DNA of 64,000 bases from TWA4 sp034086685 (GTDB lineage Bacteria > Bacillota > Clostridia > Lachnospirales > Lachnospiraceae). A program made the position numbers and the translations under genes. The notes beneath the pieces were generated by a model. That model was not told where the DNA came from, searched no databases, and saw only the letters and a program-made list of their open reading frames with translations. This document shows positions 26,362 to 35,087 of this stretch, piece by piece. Numbering within the stretch: the stretch's first letter is position 1; the number at the start of each line of letters is the position of its first letter. The stretch is taken from assembly GCA_034086685.1 (NCBI GenBank), contig JAXDZY010000028.1, forward strand, positions 1-64,000. The letters run 5' to 3'.

Positions 26362-26377
26362 TCCGCTTCAATACTGA

Positions 26378-26441
26378 AAAAGCCCCGCGGCTGCTTTTTT
26401 GTGTATCTCAAAACACACAGGAAAACAGTCACGGGGCTTTT
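26378..26441. terminator. bidirectional terminator between the selenium operon and the DUF1846 gene
   Basis: AAAAGCCCCG (26378-26387) pairs with CGGGGCTTTT (26432-26441), with an inner TTTTGTGT/ACACA pairing in the long loop. The A and T runs at the two ends serve both converging transcripts. Confidence 0.8.
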
Positions 26442-26453
26442 GAATTTTTATAA

Positions 26454-27938
26454 TTACAGATGGAACAGCCGATTATTCTGATACTTGGGTTCACAGGTCA
26501 TATTGATGTGAAGTCTTCGGAAAATATCCTGATCCACCGGTGAAAGAATGACGGAACAATGAGCGTCACAATCCTTCAGCATGGGAAGACAGGACAAAGC
26601 CTTTCTTGCATTCTCATCATCTGCTGCGCTGACCGAAAGAGCCACAAGAACCTCATCTGTATGAAGACGCGGATTCTGATTGCCCAGATACTGCACCTTC
26701 AGATTCTGTACCGGCTTGATTACCGCAGACGCCAGCAGGTGGATCTCATCCGGAATTCCCGCCAGCTCTTTTAATGCATTCAGAAGCATGGCGGAAGCAG
26801 CTCCCAGCAGTTCCTGGTTTTTGCCTGAGATGATTTTTCCGTCCGGCAGTTCAATGGCTGCCACCGGCTCACCGGTGACCATCTCTTTTTCTCTGGCCGT
26901 TCTGGCCACAATACGATCATCAACAGTCAGTCCCTCGTGATTCATCAAAAGCTTCAGCTTACTGATTTCCCCGGTTTTCTCGGCTCCTTTCTTCTGATCA
27001 CACAGAGCGGTGTAGTAACGCCGCAGGATCTCCTGTCGTGAGGCTTCTTTCACCGCCTCATCATCAAAAATACAGTTTCCGGCCATATTCACCCCCATAT
27101 CAGTAGGTGATTTGTAAGGGGAGGAACCGTATATTTTATGGAAAATTGCCTGCAGAACAGGGAAAATCTCCACATCACGGTTGTAATTTACAGCAATCTC
27201 TCCATATGCCTCCAGATGGAAAGGATCGATCATATTCACATCATTCAGATCCGCCGTGGCAGCCTCATAAGCCAGATTCACCGGATGCTTCAGAGGAATA
27301 TTCCAGATGGGAAAAGTTTCAAACTTGGCATATCCGGCCTTGATCCCCCTCTGATGCTCATGATACAGCTGAGACAGACAGACCGCCATCTTCCCGCTTC
27401 CGGGGCCGGGAGCAGTCACCACCACCAGTGAACGGCTGGTCTTTACATAATCATTTTTTCCGTATCCATCTTCACTGACAATCAGGGGAACATTGGAAGG
27501 ATATCCCTCGATCAGATAATGCCGGTAAGCCCGGATTCCCAGATTCTCCAGCCTGCGGATAAAAGCATCCGCCGTCTGCTGCCCGTCATACTGGGTGATG
27601 ACCACACTGCTTACATACAGACCCACGCTTTCGAACAGATCGATCAGACGCAGAACTTCCATGTCATAGGTGATGCCGATATCTCCGCGGCGCTTATTGC
27701 TGTCAATGGCTCCTGCGCTGACAGCAATCACGATCTCCGCCTGTTCTTTCAGTTTCAGAAGCATCTTCAGCTTGCTGTCCGGCATAAAGCCGGGAAGAAC
27801 ACGTGAAGCATGATAATCATCAAACAATTTACCGCCGAATTCCATGTACAGTTTGCCGCCGAACTGGGCAATTCTGCTGCGAATATGCTCTGACTGCATG
27901 TCCAGGTATTTTCCATTATCAAAACCTGTTTTTTTCAT
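26454..27938 (-). CDS. DUF1846 family protein
   Basis: 494 residues, the full usual length of DUF1846 proteins, which are widespread in Firmicutes and still without an agreed function. The segment VVVTAPGPGSGKMAVCLSQLYHEHQ (residues ~172-196) has a P-loop-like GPGSGK, and KRRGDIGITYDMEVLRLIDLF and HPVNLAYEAATADLNDVNMIDPFHLE are highly typical of the family. No signal peptide or membrane helix, so cytoplasmic. The start ATG has GGAGGAG upstream. Neighbours give no functional hint. Confidence 0.92.
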   Translation of the reverse strand: MKKTGFDNGKYLDMQSEHIRSRIAQFGGKLYMEFGGKLFDDYHASRVLPGFMPDSKLKMLLKLKEQAEIVIAVSAGAIDSNKRRGDIGITYDMEVLRLIDLFESVGLYVSSVVITQYDGQQTADAFIRRLENLGIRAYRHYLIEGYPSNVPLIVSEDGYGKNDYVKTSRSLVVVTAPGPGSGKMAVCLSQLYHEHQRGIKAGYAKFETFPIWNIPLKHPVNLAYEAATADLNDVNMIDPFHLEAYGEIAVNYNRDVEIFPVLQAIFHKIYGSSPYKSPTDMGVNMAGNCIFDDEAVKEASRQEILRRYYTALCDQKKGAEKTGEISKLKLLMNHEGLTVDDRIVARTAREKEMVTGEPVAAIELPDGKIISGKNQELLGAASAMLLNALKELAGIPDEIHLLASAVIKPVQNLKVQYLGNQNPRLHTDEVLVALSVSAADDENARKALSCLPMLKDCDAHCSVILSPVDQDIFRRLHINMTCEPKYQNNRLFHL

Positions 27939-27978
27939 TTACTTTCTCCTCCATTATACCTGTATCATATAATGTGAT

Positions 27979-28008
27979 ATTGTACCATGCAGACCATATC
28001 CAATGCAA
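27979..28008 (-). promoter_or_regulatory. candidate promoter of the DUF1846 gene
   Basis: TTGCAT (28003-28008), 18 bases, TACAAT (27979-27984). It fills most of the short gap between this gene and the secreted protein upstream, suggesting separate transcription. Confidence 0.5.
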
Positions 28009-28024
28009 TCACAAAAATTCCAGC

Positions 28025-30307
28025 TTACTTTTTAGTCTTTACGCTCTTAACATCACTCCATGCACCATAGTATTTTACATCACCTACAGTCTTGAATGCT
28101 CTGATCTTAACATAATATGTCTTGTTGCCGGAAAGTTTCTTGATCGTTGCAGAAACCGTACTTTGCTTTTTAATTGTAACAGTTTTTTTATTTTTGCTGA
28201 AGTCTTTCGTCCTGGAGTAACAAATCTGATATCCGCTTCCGGATGTATTCTTTTTCCATTTTACAGTCATGGTTTTTGATTTCTTGGATACAACCGAGGA
28301 TAAAGTTGTTTTTTTCGGTTTGACTGTTACAGTGATCTTCTTTGTTGTTTTCTTATAATTTTTAGTTGCGGCAGAAGTAATCGTAATCGTTGCCTTACCG
28401 ATATATTTTGCCTTTACGGTTACTGTTCCTTTATTATTTACAGTAATCTTGGAATTATTGGATTTATACGTCAGCTTTGCATTTCCTTTTACCTCTGTTT
28501 CAATTGAAAAACTTCGGGTATCCTTTGAATATGTCTTGCTGTAATTTGATGCTTTAATCGTATTACTGATTTTATTAATCGTAAATTCTTTTTCGATTGT
28601 ACCGGAATACAAACCTGTGCCTTCAATTGTAACCTTTGCAGTTCCGGCATTTTTATTGTTTGAATAGGTTACTGTGTAATCCGTTCCTTTTGTCAGTATA
28701 ACAGCCCCGTTTTTAACGGTAACCGCCGGTTTTCTTGCTTTACCATTATAATTATAACTGGTTTTAGACAGAGTCACATCGCATTTTGTAATGTCTCTCC
28801 TGATTCCATTATAATTACCGTCTACTGATTGAAGCCATGCCAGGTTGACCGGTGCAGAATGTGCCTGAAAAACCTGAGAGGTATTACAAAATAGAGTAAC
28901 CATATCATCCGGATATTCTTTTCCGAATTCAATAGCCAGTCTTGCCAGAGCATTGGCAAATGTATCGACATCCGAATCAGAAAAGCTTTCCACACCTGAT
29001 TTATTCAATGCATCACAGGCATATTCTTTAAAAAGACCTGCTAATTTACTTTCATTTTCCAAAACAATGTTCATACCCACAGAGCGGACATTGTTCTGAA
29101 CATTCTGAACAAAAATATCCATACACTCTGACCAGTTGTCATCCGTCGTTCCGAAAATGATTTCCAGCAGATTACAGAGATCATCCTGAAGCAGATTAAC
29201 GTAATCTGTCCTTGTGGGTGCACAGGAAGCAACTAAAGATGTAATAAAATTTCTCACAAATTCTTCCTGATCCCAATCTTTCGATGTATCATCCTCTACA
29301 TATCCATCTCCGAAAAGTGAGATTTTCTTCATCTGAAAAGTATCAATAATATAGGCATCGGTACCCTCCAGCATCGCCAGTTTATTCAGCATCGCATCTC
29401 TTTTTTGAACATACTGTGAATCGCCATGCTCTGTCGGAAACTCTTTGATTACTCCGAATGAACCGAAACCGTAATCCGCAGGCGCCATTTTGGAAAATAT
29501 ATCATACGGATTATTCACACAGAAAATATTCTTATAAACATCGCTGCTTAAACCACAGGATTCCAGAGCCGTCTTCGGGCACTCAAAACAATATGCATAC
29601 ATATTTTCCTTTTTCAGGGTAACATCATTGCCCAAAGAAACACCATCATCCAGATCTCCAGCCACCAGATTTAACTTTCCTGCACCGAGACCATATCCTG
29701 CAATCCAAAGTTTGATATCTCCTTTGATTTCCTGATCGGCTATATACTTTCTGAGAAAACCTAATACAACATCTGCCCCTTTTCTGCTGTTTTCGAACGG
29801 ACCGGACGTACCTATTTTAAAACTGCCTCCCCACTCTGCTTCATAGCCTCCGCCGCAGGCCGTCAGAGCAATCAAAGTATACGTTCCGTTATTCACATTA
29901 ACCTTCTTGCTGGCGCAGGCAACACCGGTCGATTCTCTGGTCGGCTGCGATCTATAATCACTATTTGCAGCAAAATCAGTAAAACCACATTCACTTAACA
30001 GTGCCTGAAGATTCTGAATCTTCTCGGAATAGTTTTTTGTCCTGTTGCTTCGGAAAGAAGCCATGGAAAGACACATCGACATTGTGGCCAGACTGTCCTG
30101 ATAGTTATAGGAAGATTCCGCAAAATAACTATCTGTATAGTAATAAGCCGCCTTATAATCCTGTGTCGAACAGCTCCCGGATGCATAATAAAAATCTCCT
30201 TCACTGTTTGTAACTACGTTTGACTCTGCCCTCACATCCGACATCGGGCAGAACAATGAAAACATCATAGTCACAACAAGCAGCATCGCCAGAACTCTTC
30301 TCTTCAT
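28025..30307 (-). CDS. secreted protein: lipase-3-like domain without nucleophile, repeat domain, FnIII-like tail
   Basis: 760 residues from ATG at 30307, preceded by AGGTGA; an upstream start would lack a site. Signal peptide to about residue 28. Residues ~40-520 resemble the class 3 lipase/alpha-beta hydrolase domains of clostridial surface proteins. The elbow reads WIAGYGLGAGKLNL, with Gly206 where the GxSxG serine is expected, so hydrolase activity is doubtful. Next come a repeat of the NYNGKARKPAVTVK type (about 535-610), a bacterial Ig-like segment, and a lysine-rich fibronectin-III-like module at the end (GYQICYSRTKDF, YYVKIRAF). No LPXTG is seen; the basic C-terminus may bind the wall electrostatically. 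The function is likely adhesion or carbohydrate binding, as inference. Confidence 0.78.
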   Translation of the reverse strand: MKRRVLAMLLVVTMMFSLFCPMSDVRAESNVVTNSEGDFYYASGSCSTQDYKAAYYYTDSYFAESSYNYQDSLATMSMCLSMASFRSNRTKNYSEKIQNLQALLSECGFTDFAANSDYRSQPTRESTGVACASKKVNVNNGTYTLIALTACGGGYEAEWGGSFKIGTSGPFENSRKGADVVLGFLRKYIADQEIKGDIKLWIAGYGLGAGKLNLVAGDLDDGVSLGNDVTLKKENMYAYCFECPKTALESCGLSSDVYKNIFCVNNPYDIFSKMAPADYGFGSFGVIKEFPTEHGDSQYVQKRDAMLNKLAMLEGTDAYIIDTFQMKKISLFGDGYVEDDTSKDWDQEEFVRNFITSLVASCAPTRTDYVNLLQDDLCNLLEIIFGTTDDNWSECMDIFVQNVQNNVRSVGMNIVLENESKLAGLFKEYACDALNKSGVESFSDSDVDTFANALARLAIEFGKEYPDDMVTLFCNTSQVFQAHSAPVNLAWLQSVDGNYNGIRRDITKCDVTLSKTSYNYNGKARKPAVTVKNGAVILTKGTDYTVTYSNNKNAGTAKVTIEGTGLYSGTIEKEFTINKISNTIKASNYSKTYSKDTRSFSIETEVKGNAKLTYKSNNSKITVNNKGTVTVKAKYIGKATITITSAATKNYKKTTKKITVTVKPKKTTLSSVVSKKSKTMTVKWKKNTSGSGYQICYSRTKDFSKNKKTVTIKKQSTVSATIKKLSGNKTYYVKIRAFKTVGDVKYYGAWSDVKSVKTKK

Positions 30308-30427
30308 AAAATCACCTGTTCCTTTCTTTTTCCTTTCTAAAGATTTAATGAACTGCTGAACATGACACTTCAATCCTCACTTATCATGCCAGGCAGAGCA
30401 AAAAATCTATTGGGAAGTTTTTTTATA

Positions 30428-30456
30428 ATCATAGTACATTGTCCTATAAAAATCAA
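30428..30456 (-). promoter_or_regulatory. promoter of the secreted lipase-like protein
   Basis: TTGATT (30451-30456), 17 bases, TATGAT (30428-30433). About 120 bases above the 30307 start. The 245-base gap to the aldo/keto reductase shows no other feature. Confidence 0.65.
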
Positions 30457-30552
30457 CAGGTTTTTATAAGTATATGAGGAGGGATTTCATGAGGCTGTTC
30501 TCAGCAGGCGATGCTCTGTTAATACTATCTCTCGATTCTTAAGCAGGACCTG

Positions 30553-31572
30553 CTACAACTCCTCAGAAGAATCCCCTCCGCAGCTGATCCGGTCGATCAG
30601 CCGGAGCTCATCGGCAGAAAATGACGTATTGCTCAGTGCTCCGATATTATCCAGAATCTGAGAAGGCCTGGAAGCACCTGCCAGAACGCTGGTCACAGCT
30701 CCATCCCGTAAAACCCAGCTCAATGCCATTTCAGCCAGACTCTGTCCTCTCTCTTCTGCCAGCTGATTCAATTCTCTGATCTGTTTCAGACGTGTCTGTG
30801 TGATGGCATTCTCATTCAGAAAACGACCGTCTGTCTTCACACGGCTGTCTTCCGGGATACCGTTCAGATATCTGTCGCTTAGCAGCCCCTGAGCCAGCGG
30901 GCTGAATGCAATGATCCCTTTTTTCAGTTTTGCAGCAGTTTCCTTAAGGCCATTTTTCTCGATGGTCCTGTCAAAAATAGAATACCGGTTCTGGTTAATT
31001 ATAAAGGGACAATGAAGTTCCTCCAGAATTGCCGACGCTTTTTCCAGGGTTTCCCCGTCATAGTTGGAAATGCCCGCATAAAGGGCCTTGCCGCTTGATA
31101 CTGCCTGTGCCAGAGCACCCATGCTTTCCTCCAGCGGTGTGTCCGGATCCATACAGTGATGATAAAAAATATCCACATATTCCAGTCCCATACGTTTCAG
31201 ACTCTGGTCAAGGCTGGCAAGGAGATACTTCCTGCTGCCCCCTCTTCCGTAAGGTCCCTCCCACATATCATAGCCGGCCTTTGTGCTGATGATCACTTCA
31301 TCCCGATAAGGATGCAGTTCTTCTTTCATTATACGGCCAAAATGGATCTCTGCACTTCCCGGCTCCGGACCGTAATTATTGGCCAGATCAAAATGAGTAA
31401 TTCCATGGTCAAATGCCGTAAAAATCAGCTTTTTCATGTTATCGTAGGAAGCCGTATCCCCAAAATTGTGCCATAATCCCAGAGAAACAGCCGGAAGTTT
31501 CAGTCCGCTGCCCCCGCAGGGATAATATTTCATTGAATCATAACGATCTGATGATGCATGATACATAATCAC
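30553..31572 (-). CDS. aldo/keto reductase, YghZ/L-glyceraldehyde-3-phosphate reductase type
   Basis: 339 residues. The TIM-barrel AKR catalytic set is visible: Asp62, Tyr67 (FDLANNYGPEPGSAE), Lys98 (IISTKAGYDM) and His138 (FYHHCMDPD). AFSPLAQGLLSDRYL and VLAGASRPSQI form the NADPH-site end. The NNYGPEPGSAE segment and the YDMWEGPYG insertion mark the YghZ/Gpr subgroup, which reduces methylglyoxal and L-glyceraldehyde-3-phosphate. The start is GTG at 31572, six bases from AAGGAGG; ATG at 31566 is the alternative. Eleven bases from the AAA gene, so probably co-transcribed. Confidence 0.9.
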   Translation of the reverse strand: MIMYHASSDRYDSMKYYPCGGSGLKLPAVSLGLWHNFGDTASYDNMKKLIFTAFDHGITHFDLANNYGPEPGSAEIHFGRIMKEELHPYRDEVIISTKAGYDMWEGPYGRGGSRKYLLASLDQSLKRMGLEYVDIFYHHCMDPDTPLEESMGALAQAVSSGKALYAGISNYDGETLEKASAILEELHCPFIINQNRYSIFDRTIEKNGLKETAAKLKKGIIAFSPLAQGLLSDRYLNGIPEDSRVKTDGRFLNENAITQTRLKQIRELNQLAEERGQSLAEMALSWVLRDGAVTSVLAGASRPSQILDNIGALSNTSFSADELRLIDRISCGGDSSEEL

Positions 31573-31583
31573 AATATTCCTCC

Positions 31584-32981
31584 TTATACTTTTTTATACT
31601 CATCCTGCGCCAGATCAAATCTGATCCGATCTGCAAGACATACCGGAACCGTATAAATTTTTCCCTCTATACCGCCGCAGGAATCTCCTTTTAAGAGATA
31701 CAGGTAATGAATTTTTCCTTCCCGCAGCATCTGACCTGCTGTTTTTGACGCTGCGCGGCCGGCTTTCACCTCAACTCCATAATTTTTATAATCCAGTCTG
31801 CTGCTGACGAAAAAATCCAGTTCTCCATTTTTATATAATGCATACCACGGTGTTGTCCCTGCAATCTCCATCAGTTCTATCCGTCTATTTAAAGACATAT
31901 ATACATAATTTTCATTTACAATACCTGCAGCTGTATCCGGCGAAGCACCGGAAATTTCAAGAAAATATCTGCATACCCCGGGATCCTTAAAATAGAACCT
32001 GCAATTCGGTGTAATATCCAGCGGATTCCCTTCATTTACCTGTCCGCAATAACCGATGATATTAGAACGATAAAACCATGCTATTGCCTGATTAACACTT
32101 TTTTTTGTAACCCTGTTGCTGTCTTCTCTGAAAACAATTCCTGACAGTTCTTTTATCAGATCAGGTGAACCTTTTTTCTCTTTTATCATCGTATGAGCAA
32201 TTGCCGGAAGCATCTGCTCCAGTAAATTCATTTCCAGAATATTATCAAAATATCTGTCTGATTCCTGTATGAATATCCTGATAATTTTTGCGAGTTCTTT
32301 TTGACAGGCCCTTACATCCCGGGTCTCCAGATATTTTTTTACTACTGCAGGATATCCGCCGATCTGACAATATATTTCATACCATTTTCTCAATTCATCG
32401 TACTCTTCGTAAGAATTTCCTCCAAACAAATCGATCGTACAGTAGAGTTCATATCTGTCTGCAGCCATCAGAAATTCTTCATAAGACATCGTATCCAACA
32501 CCATGATATCAATATCTCCTGCCGGAAGAAAATATTCTTTACTGAAAGTTTTCCCAAGATAACTTCCCGTAACTATAAAACAAGCCTCAAATCCTCTGGA
32601 AAACTCTCTGATCAAAGAATACACTTTCGGTGATTCCTGAATCTCATCAATAACCACAACCGTATCCTTACAATCCGCAAAATTGCCGTCATACAACTGA
32701 AGCGCTCTGTGAAGCGGCTTTTCCTCCCGCTTTTCTCCCGGTCTCCATTCACTTTCCACCATCTCAAGACATTTTAAAAAAGCATTTCCTGATGACTGAA
32801 CCATATTGATATAAATATAGTTTTTATAATTTTCTCTTGCGAATTTATCCAGAATATACGTCTTTCCAACCTGCCTGGCACCATTCACTTCCAGGACATG
32901 TCCGGAATCTTCCGATTTCCACCTCAGCAAATCATCATAGATCTTTCTTTTCAAATCCAGTTTTCCTGATTCCACAACCAT
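31584..32981 (-). CDS. AAA family ATPase with DUF4143 domain
   Basis: 465 residues. Walker A GARQVGKT at residues 34-41, Walker B TVVVIDEIQES at about 107-117, and VTGSYLGKTF as sensor I define the AAA_14 domain. The C-terminal half has the DUF4143 layout, ending in a nuclease-like segment WYALYKNGELDFFVSSRLDYKNYGVEVKAGR whose E-D-x-ExK arrangement resembles PD-(D/E)XK folds. Such proteins are abundant in anaerobes, sometimes many per genome, and are suspected of toxin or mobile-element roles without proof. No partner toxin or antitoxin is next to it. Confidence 0.88.
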   Translation of the reverse strand: MVVESGKLDLKRKIYDDLLRWKSEDSGHVLEVNGARQVGKTYILDKFARENYKNYIYINMVQSSGNAFLKCLEMVESEWRPGEKREEKPLHRALQLYDGNFADCKDTVVVIDEIQESPKVYSLIREFSRGFEACFIVTGSYLGKTFSKEYFLPAGDIDIMVLDTMSYEEFLMAADRYELYCTIDLFGGNSYEEYDELRKWYEIYCQIGGYPAVVKKYLETRDVRACQKELAKIIRIFIQESDRYFDNILEMNLLEQMLPAIAHTMIKEKKGSPDLIKELSGIVFREDSNRVTKKSVNQAIAWFYRSNIIGYCGQVNEGNPLDITPNCRFYFKDPGVCRYFLEISGASPDTAAGIVNENYVYMSLNRRIELMEIAGTTPWYALYKNGELDFFVSSRLDYKNYGVEVKAGRAASKTAGQMLREGKIHYLYLLKGDSCGGIEGKIYTVPVCLADRIRFDLAQDEYKKV

Positions 32982-33031
32982 ACGGCAGCAATCCCCTCCT
33001 TTCTTCAGTCTGAACCTCCCTGTGTGTATCT

Positions 33032-33060
33032 AGTATATCACATGTTTTTGCAAATGTACA
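33032..33060 (-). promoter_or_regulatory. candidate promoter of the AAA ATPase gene
   Basis: TGTACA (33055-33060), 17 bases, TATACT (33032-33037) preceded by TGTGA. The -35 is weak. Confidence 0.4.
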
Positions 33061-33123
33061 CATCCGATAATTGTCTTTATTGAGTATATATTATTTATTT
33101 TTTGAAAAATAATAAATAAGTGG

Positions 33124-33152
33124 TTGACAGTTTCCTGAAAGTGTAGTATGAT
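33124..33152 (+). promoter_or_regulatory. promoter of tRNA-Gly copy 1
   Basis: TTGACA (33124-33129), 17 bases, TATGAT (33147-33152). The same arrangement stands before the second tRNA copy at 59538. Confidence 0.88.
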
Positions 33153-33190
33153 ATGAACTGTTCAAGGGAACAGACAAATTAATAAGAGAT

Positions 33191-33262
33191 GCGCGAGTGG
33201 CTCAGTGGTGGAGTATCGCCTTGCCAAGGCGAGGGTCGCGGGTTCGAATCCCGTCTCGCGCT
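33191..33262 (+). tRNA. tRNA-Gly (anticodon GCC)
   Basis: 72 bases. The acceptor arms GCGCGAG and CTCGCGC pair fully with a T discriminator, the anticodon stem TCGCC/GGCGA holds the loop TTGCCAA with anticodon GCC, and the T loop is TTCGAAT. CCA is not encoded. Identical in sequence to the copy at 59603-59674. Confidence 0.97.
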
Positions 33263-33314
33263 TAACAAAAAAACAGATGGTACAAAGTGACCATCTGTTT
33301 TTTTGTTAAGCGCG
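33257..33314. terminator. long inverted repeat joining the tRNA-Gly 3' end and its terminator
   Basis: Arms 33257-33281 and 33290-33314 are perfect complements over 25 bases with an 8-base loop. The inner part (AACAGATGGT with A and T runs) is a normal terminator. The outer bases repeat in inverted form the last bases of the tRNA acceptor stem. The second tRNA copy has the terminator but not this extension. Confidence 0.85.
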
Positions 33315-33350
33315 GTATGTCGAACAAGGAATTTCAGCTTATAAATATAT

Positions 33351-33384
33351 GCCCCCGGGCTGTTGTTCCAGACAGCCCGGGGGC
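33351..33384 (-). terminator. GC-rich hairpin after the second solute-binding protein gene
   Basis: GCCCCCGGGCTG (33351-33362) pairs perfectly with CAGCCCGGGGGC (33373-33384). It lies about 75 bases past the stop at 33459. The following minus-strand sequence is AT-rich but lacks a long T run, so it may be a terminator or an mRNA-stabilising end. Confidence 0.65.
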
Positions 33385-33458
33385 CATTTTAAATTACATT
33401 TTTACAGATAATCTGAAAAGGATTCATCTGCCGCATAAGCGCCGGGAATTGCCGTGCC

Positions 33459-34973
33459 TTATTCTGCCAGACCGGCATCTTCCATAGCCTGACGATTGTA
33501 TTCGTTTGCTTTTTCTTCCAGTTCTGTTACCCAGTCGCTGGCATTCTTTTCACCGTTGAATACAGAATCTTCAACACCTGCATAAGGGCCATCTGCTCCT
33601 ACAAAGCCTGCAAATCCGGGAATCTGGCAATCGCCGAAAGGAATAACACCCTGTTTAACCTGATCAAAGTAATCATCGAAGTATTTACCGTATTTCTTAT
33701 CCTTTTCTGTCTGATCAGCTTCTGCTTTCTTCAGAGTGGGGAAGAATGCGGTCTGCATTTCTGTCCATACTTCTTCATCCATTGTCAGAGGCATGGGCAT
33801 GGACTGTTTGTAAATTTCAATGCCGGCTTCTTCGTCAACCAGAGTCTTGTAAGCTTCAACTTTTTCTTTCCAGCCGTCAGCGCCCCAGCCCATCCATTTC
33901 AGCAGTTCGTATGCTTCTCTGGGATGTTCTGTACCGGATGAAATGCCGCCGAAGTCAAGTACGCCGAATTTGTATTTGGAGTCGGTGCCTTCTACACTGG
34001 GAGTTGCATAAGGTACCATTTCAATACCTTTTGCACGGTATTCTTCTGTATCAAACAGATTCAGGTATGTCCAGAATGCGTCTACCTGGTAACCGATCTT
34101 GCCTGATGCGCCTGCCCATTCATTGGAGCCCAGCCATGCAACGATTTCGTCTTCTGTCATGGGTGCACGGTATTTGCCTTTCATCAGCTCAGCCAGTGTG
34201 TTAACGCCCACTGCCCAGTTTTCCATATGGAAGCTTTCGCCATCCCATCCGAATTCACCGATGCAGTTGGGATCAGCAGCTACGGGATAGTAGGTTACGA
34301 TGGAGTGGAACTGGTTGAAACCGTAGATACCCTCATCGGGAGAAGTCACATCCTTGAAGGACTGAATCATTTCTTCCCATGTCCAGTCAGTATCAGGCAT
34401 GGTTACATTCAGCTTTTCAAATACAGCCATATCTGCATAAATTGCATCGGGGAAGAATTTCATGGGTGTTCCCAGCTTCTTGTCTGTTCCATAGTAACCC
34501 AGTTTTGCTCCATTGATGGAAGGAAGGATATTTTCGTTTTCAGGGTCATTTTCCCAGTATTCGGTCATATCGCCCAGCAGATCATTGGAAAGTGCGAAAT
34601 CGCAGTTGCCAAGGATCATAAAGCAGTCAGGTGTTTTTCCGGTGTTCACCAGATTTAACAGTGTGTCATTGTAAGTACCGCCTGCGGGCTCGTAAATAAT
34701 ATTTACTTTGATGTTGGGATACTTTTCTTCGAATTTGTCTGCCAGATATTCGGTCAGAACCTTGTTATCGAAGTTCATGTAGGTCAGTTCGATTTCCTCA
34801 TCGGTCATGGGCGGAAGACCTTCAGCCTCCTCACTGCCGGAACCTCCGTCGTCGCTCTGAGCTGCCTTGGTATCTGCGTCTGCGGGTTCCTTGTCATTTC
34901 CGCCGCCGCATCCTGTCAGCATTCCTGTAGCCATGGTCGCTGCAAGAAGTAAGCATAACATTTTCTTTTTCAT
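33459..34973 (-). CDS. CUT1 sugar ABC transporter solute-binding lipoprotein
   Basis: 504 residues. The signal peptide ends in the lipobox MLTGC with lipidated Cys22, followed by an acidic Gly/Ser linker. The body follows the family 1 solute-binding pattern: LTYMNFDNKVLTEYLADKFEEKYPNIKVNII, GKTPDCFMI, MKFFPDAIYADMAVFEKL and EHPREAYELLKWMG. It binds an oligosaccharide outside the membrane and passes it to the permeases encoded at 35088-37071. Last gene of the 14.4 kb operon; the 114-base gap to the permease holds a small hairpin (CCTGC/GCAGG) that may adjust its mRNA level. A consensus AAGGAGG precedes the start. Confidence 0.92.
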   Translation of the reverse strand: MKKKMLCLLLAATMATGMLTGCGGGNDKEPADADTKAAQSDDGGSGSEEAEGLPPMTDEEIELTYMNFDNKVLTEYLADKFEEKYPNIKVNIIYEPAGGTYNDTLLNLVNTGKTPDCFMILGNCDFALSNDLLGDMTEYWENDPENENILPSINGAKLGYYGTDKKLGTPMKFFPDAIYADMAVFEKLNVTMPDTDWTWEEMIQSFKDVTSPDEGIYGFNQFHSIVTYYPVAADPNCIGEFGWDGESFHMENWAVGVNTLAELMKGKYRAPMTEDEIVAWLGSNEWAGASGKIGYQVDAFWTYLNLFDTEEYRAKGIEMVPYATPSVEGTDSKYKFGVLDFGGISSGTEHPREAYELLKWMGWGADGWKEKVEAYKTLVDEEAGIEIYKQSMPMPLTMDEEVWTEMQTAFFPTLKKAEADQTEKDKKYGKYFDDYFDQVKQGVIPFGDCQIPGFAGFVGADGPYAGVEDSVFNGEKNASDWVTELEEKANEYNRQAMEDAGLAE

Positions 34974-35087
34974 TTGGTTTCCTCCTTTTTAATAAATAGG
35001 TTATTTTTTACCGACCCGACAGGTTCTGGACCTGCAGTTCCATGGCAGGCCGGAAAATTTCATATCATGGTAATCACATACCGTCGA

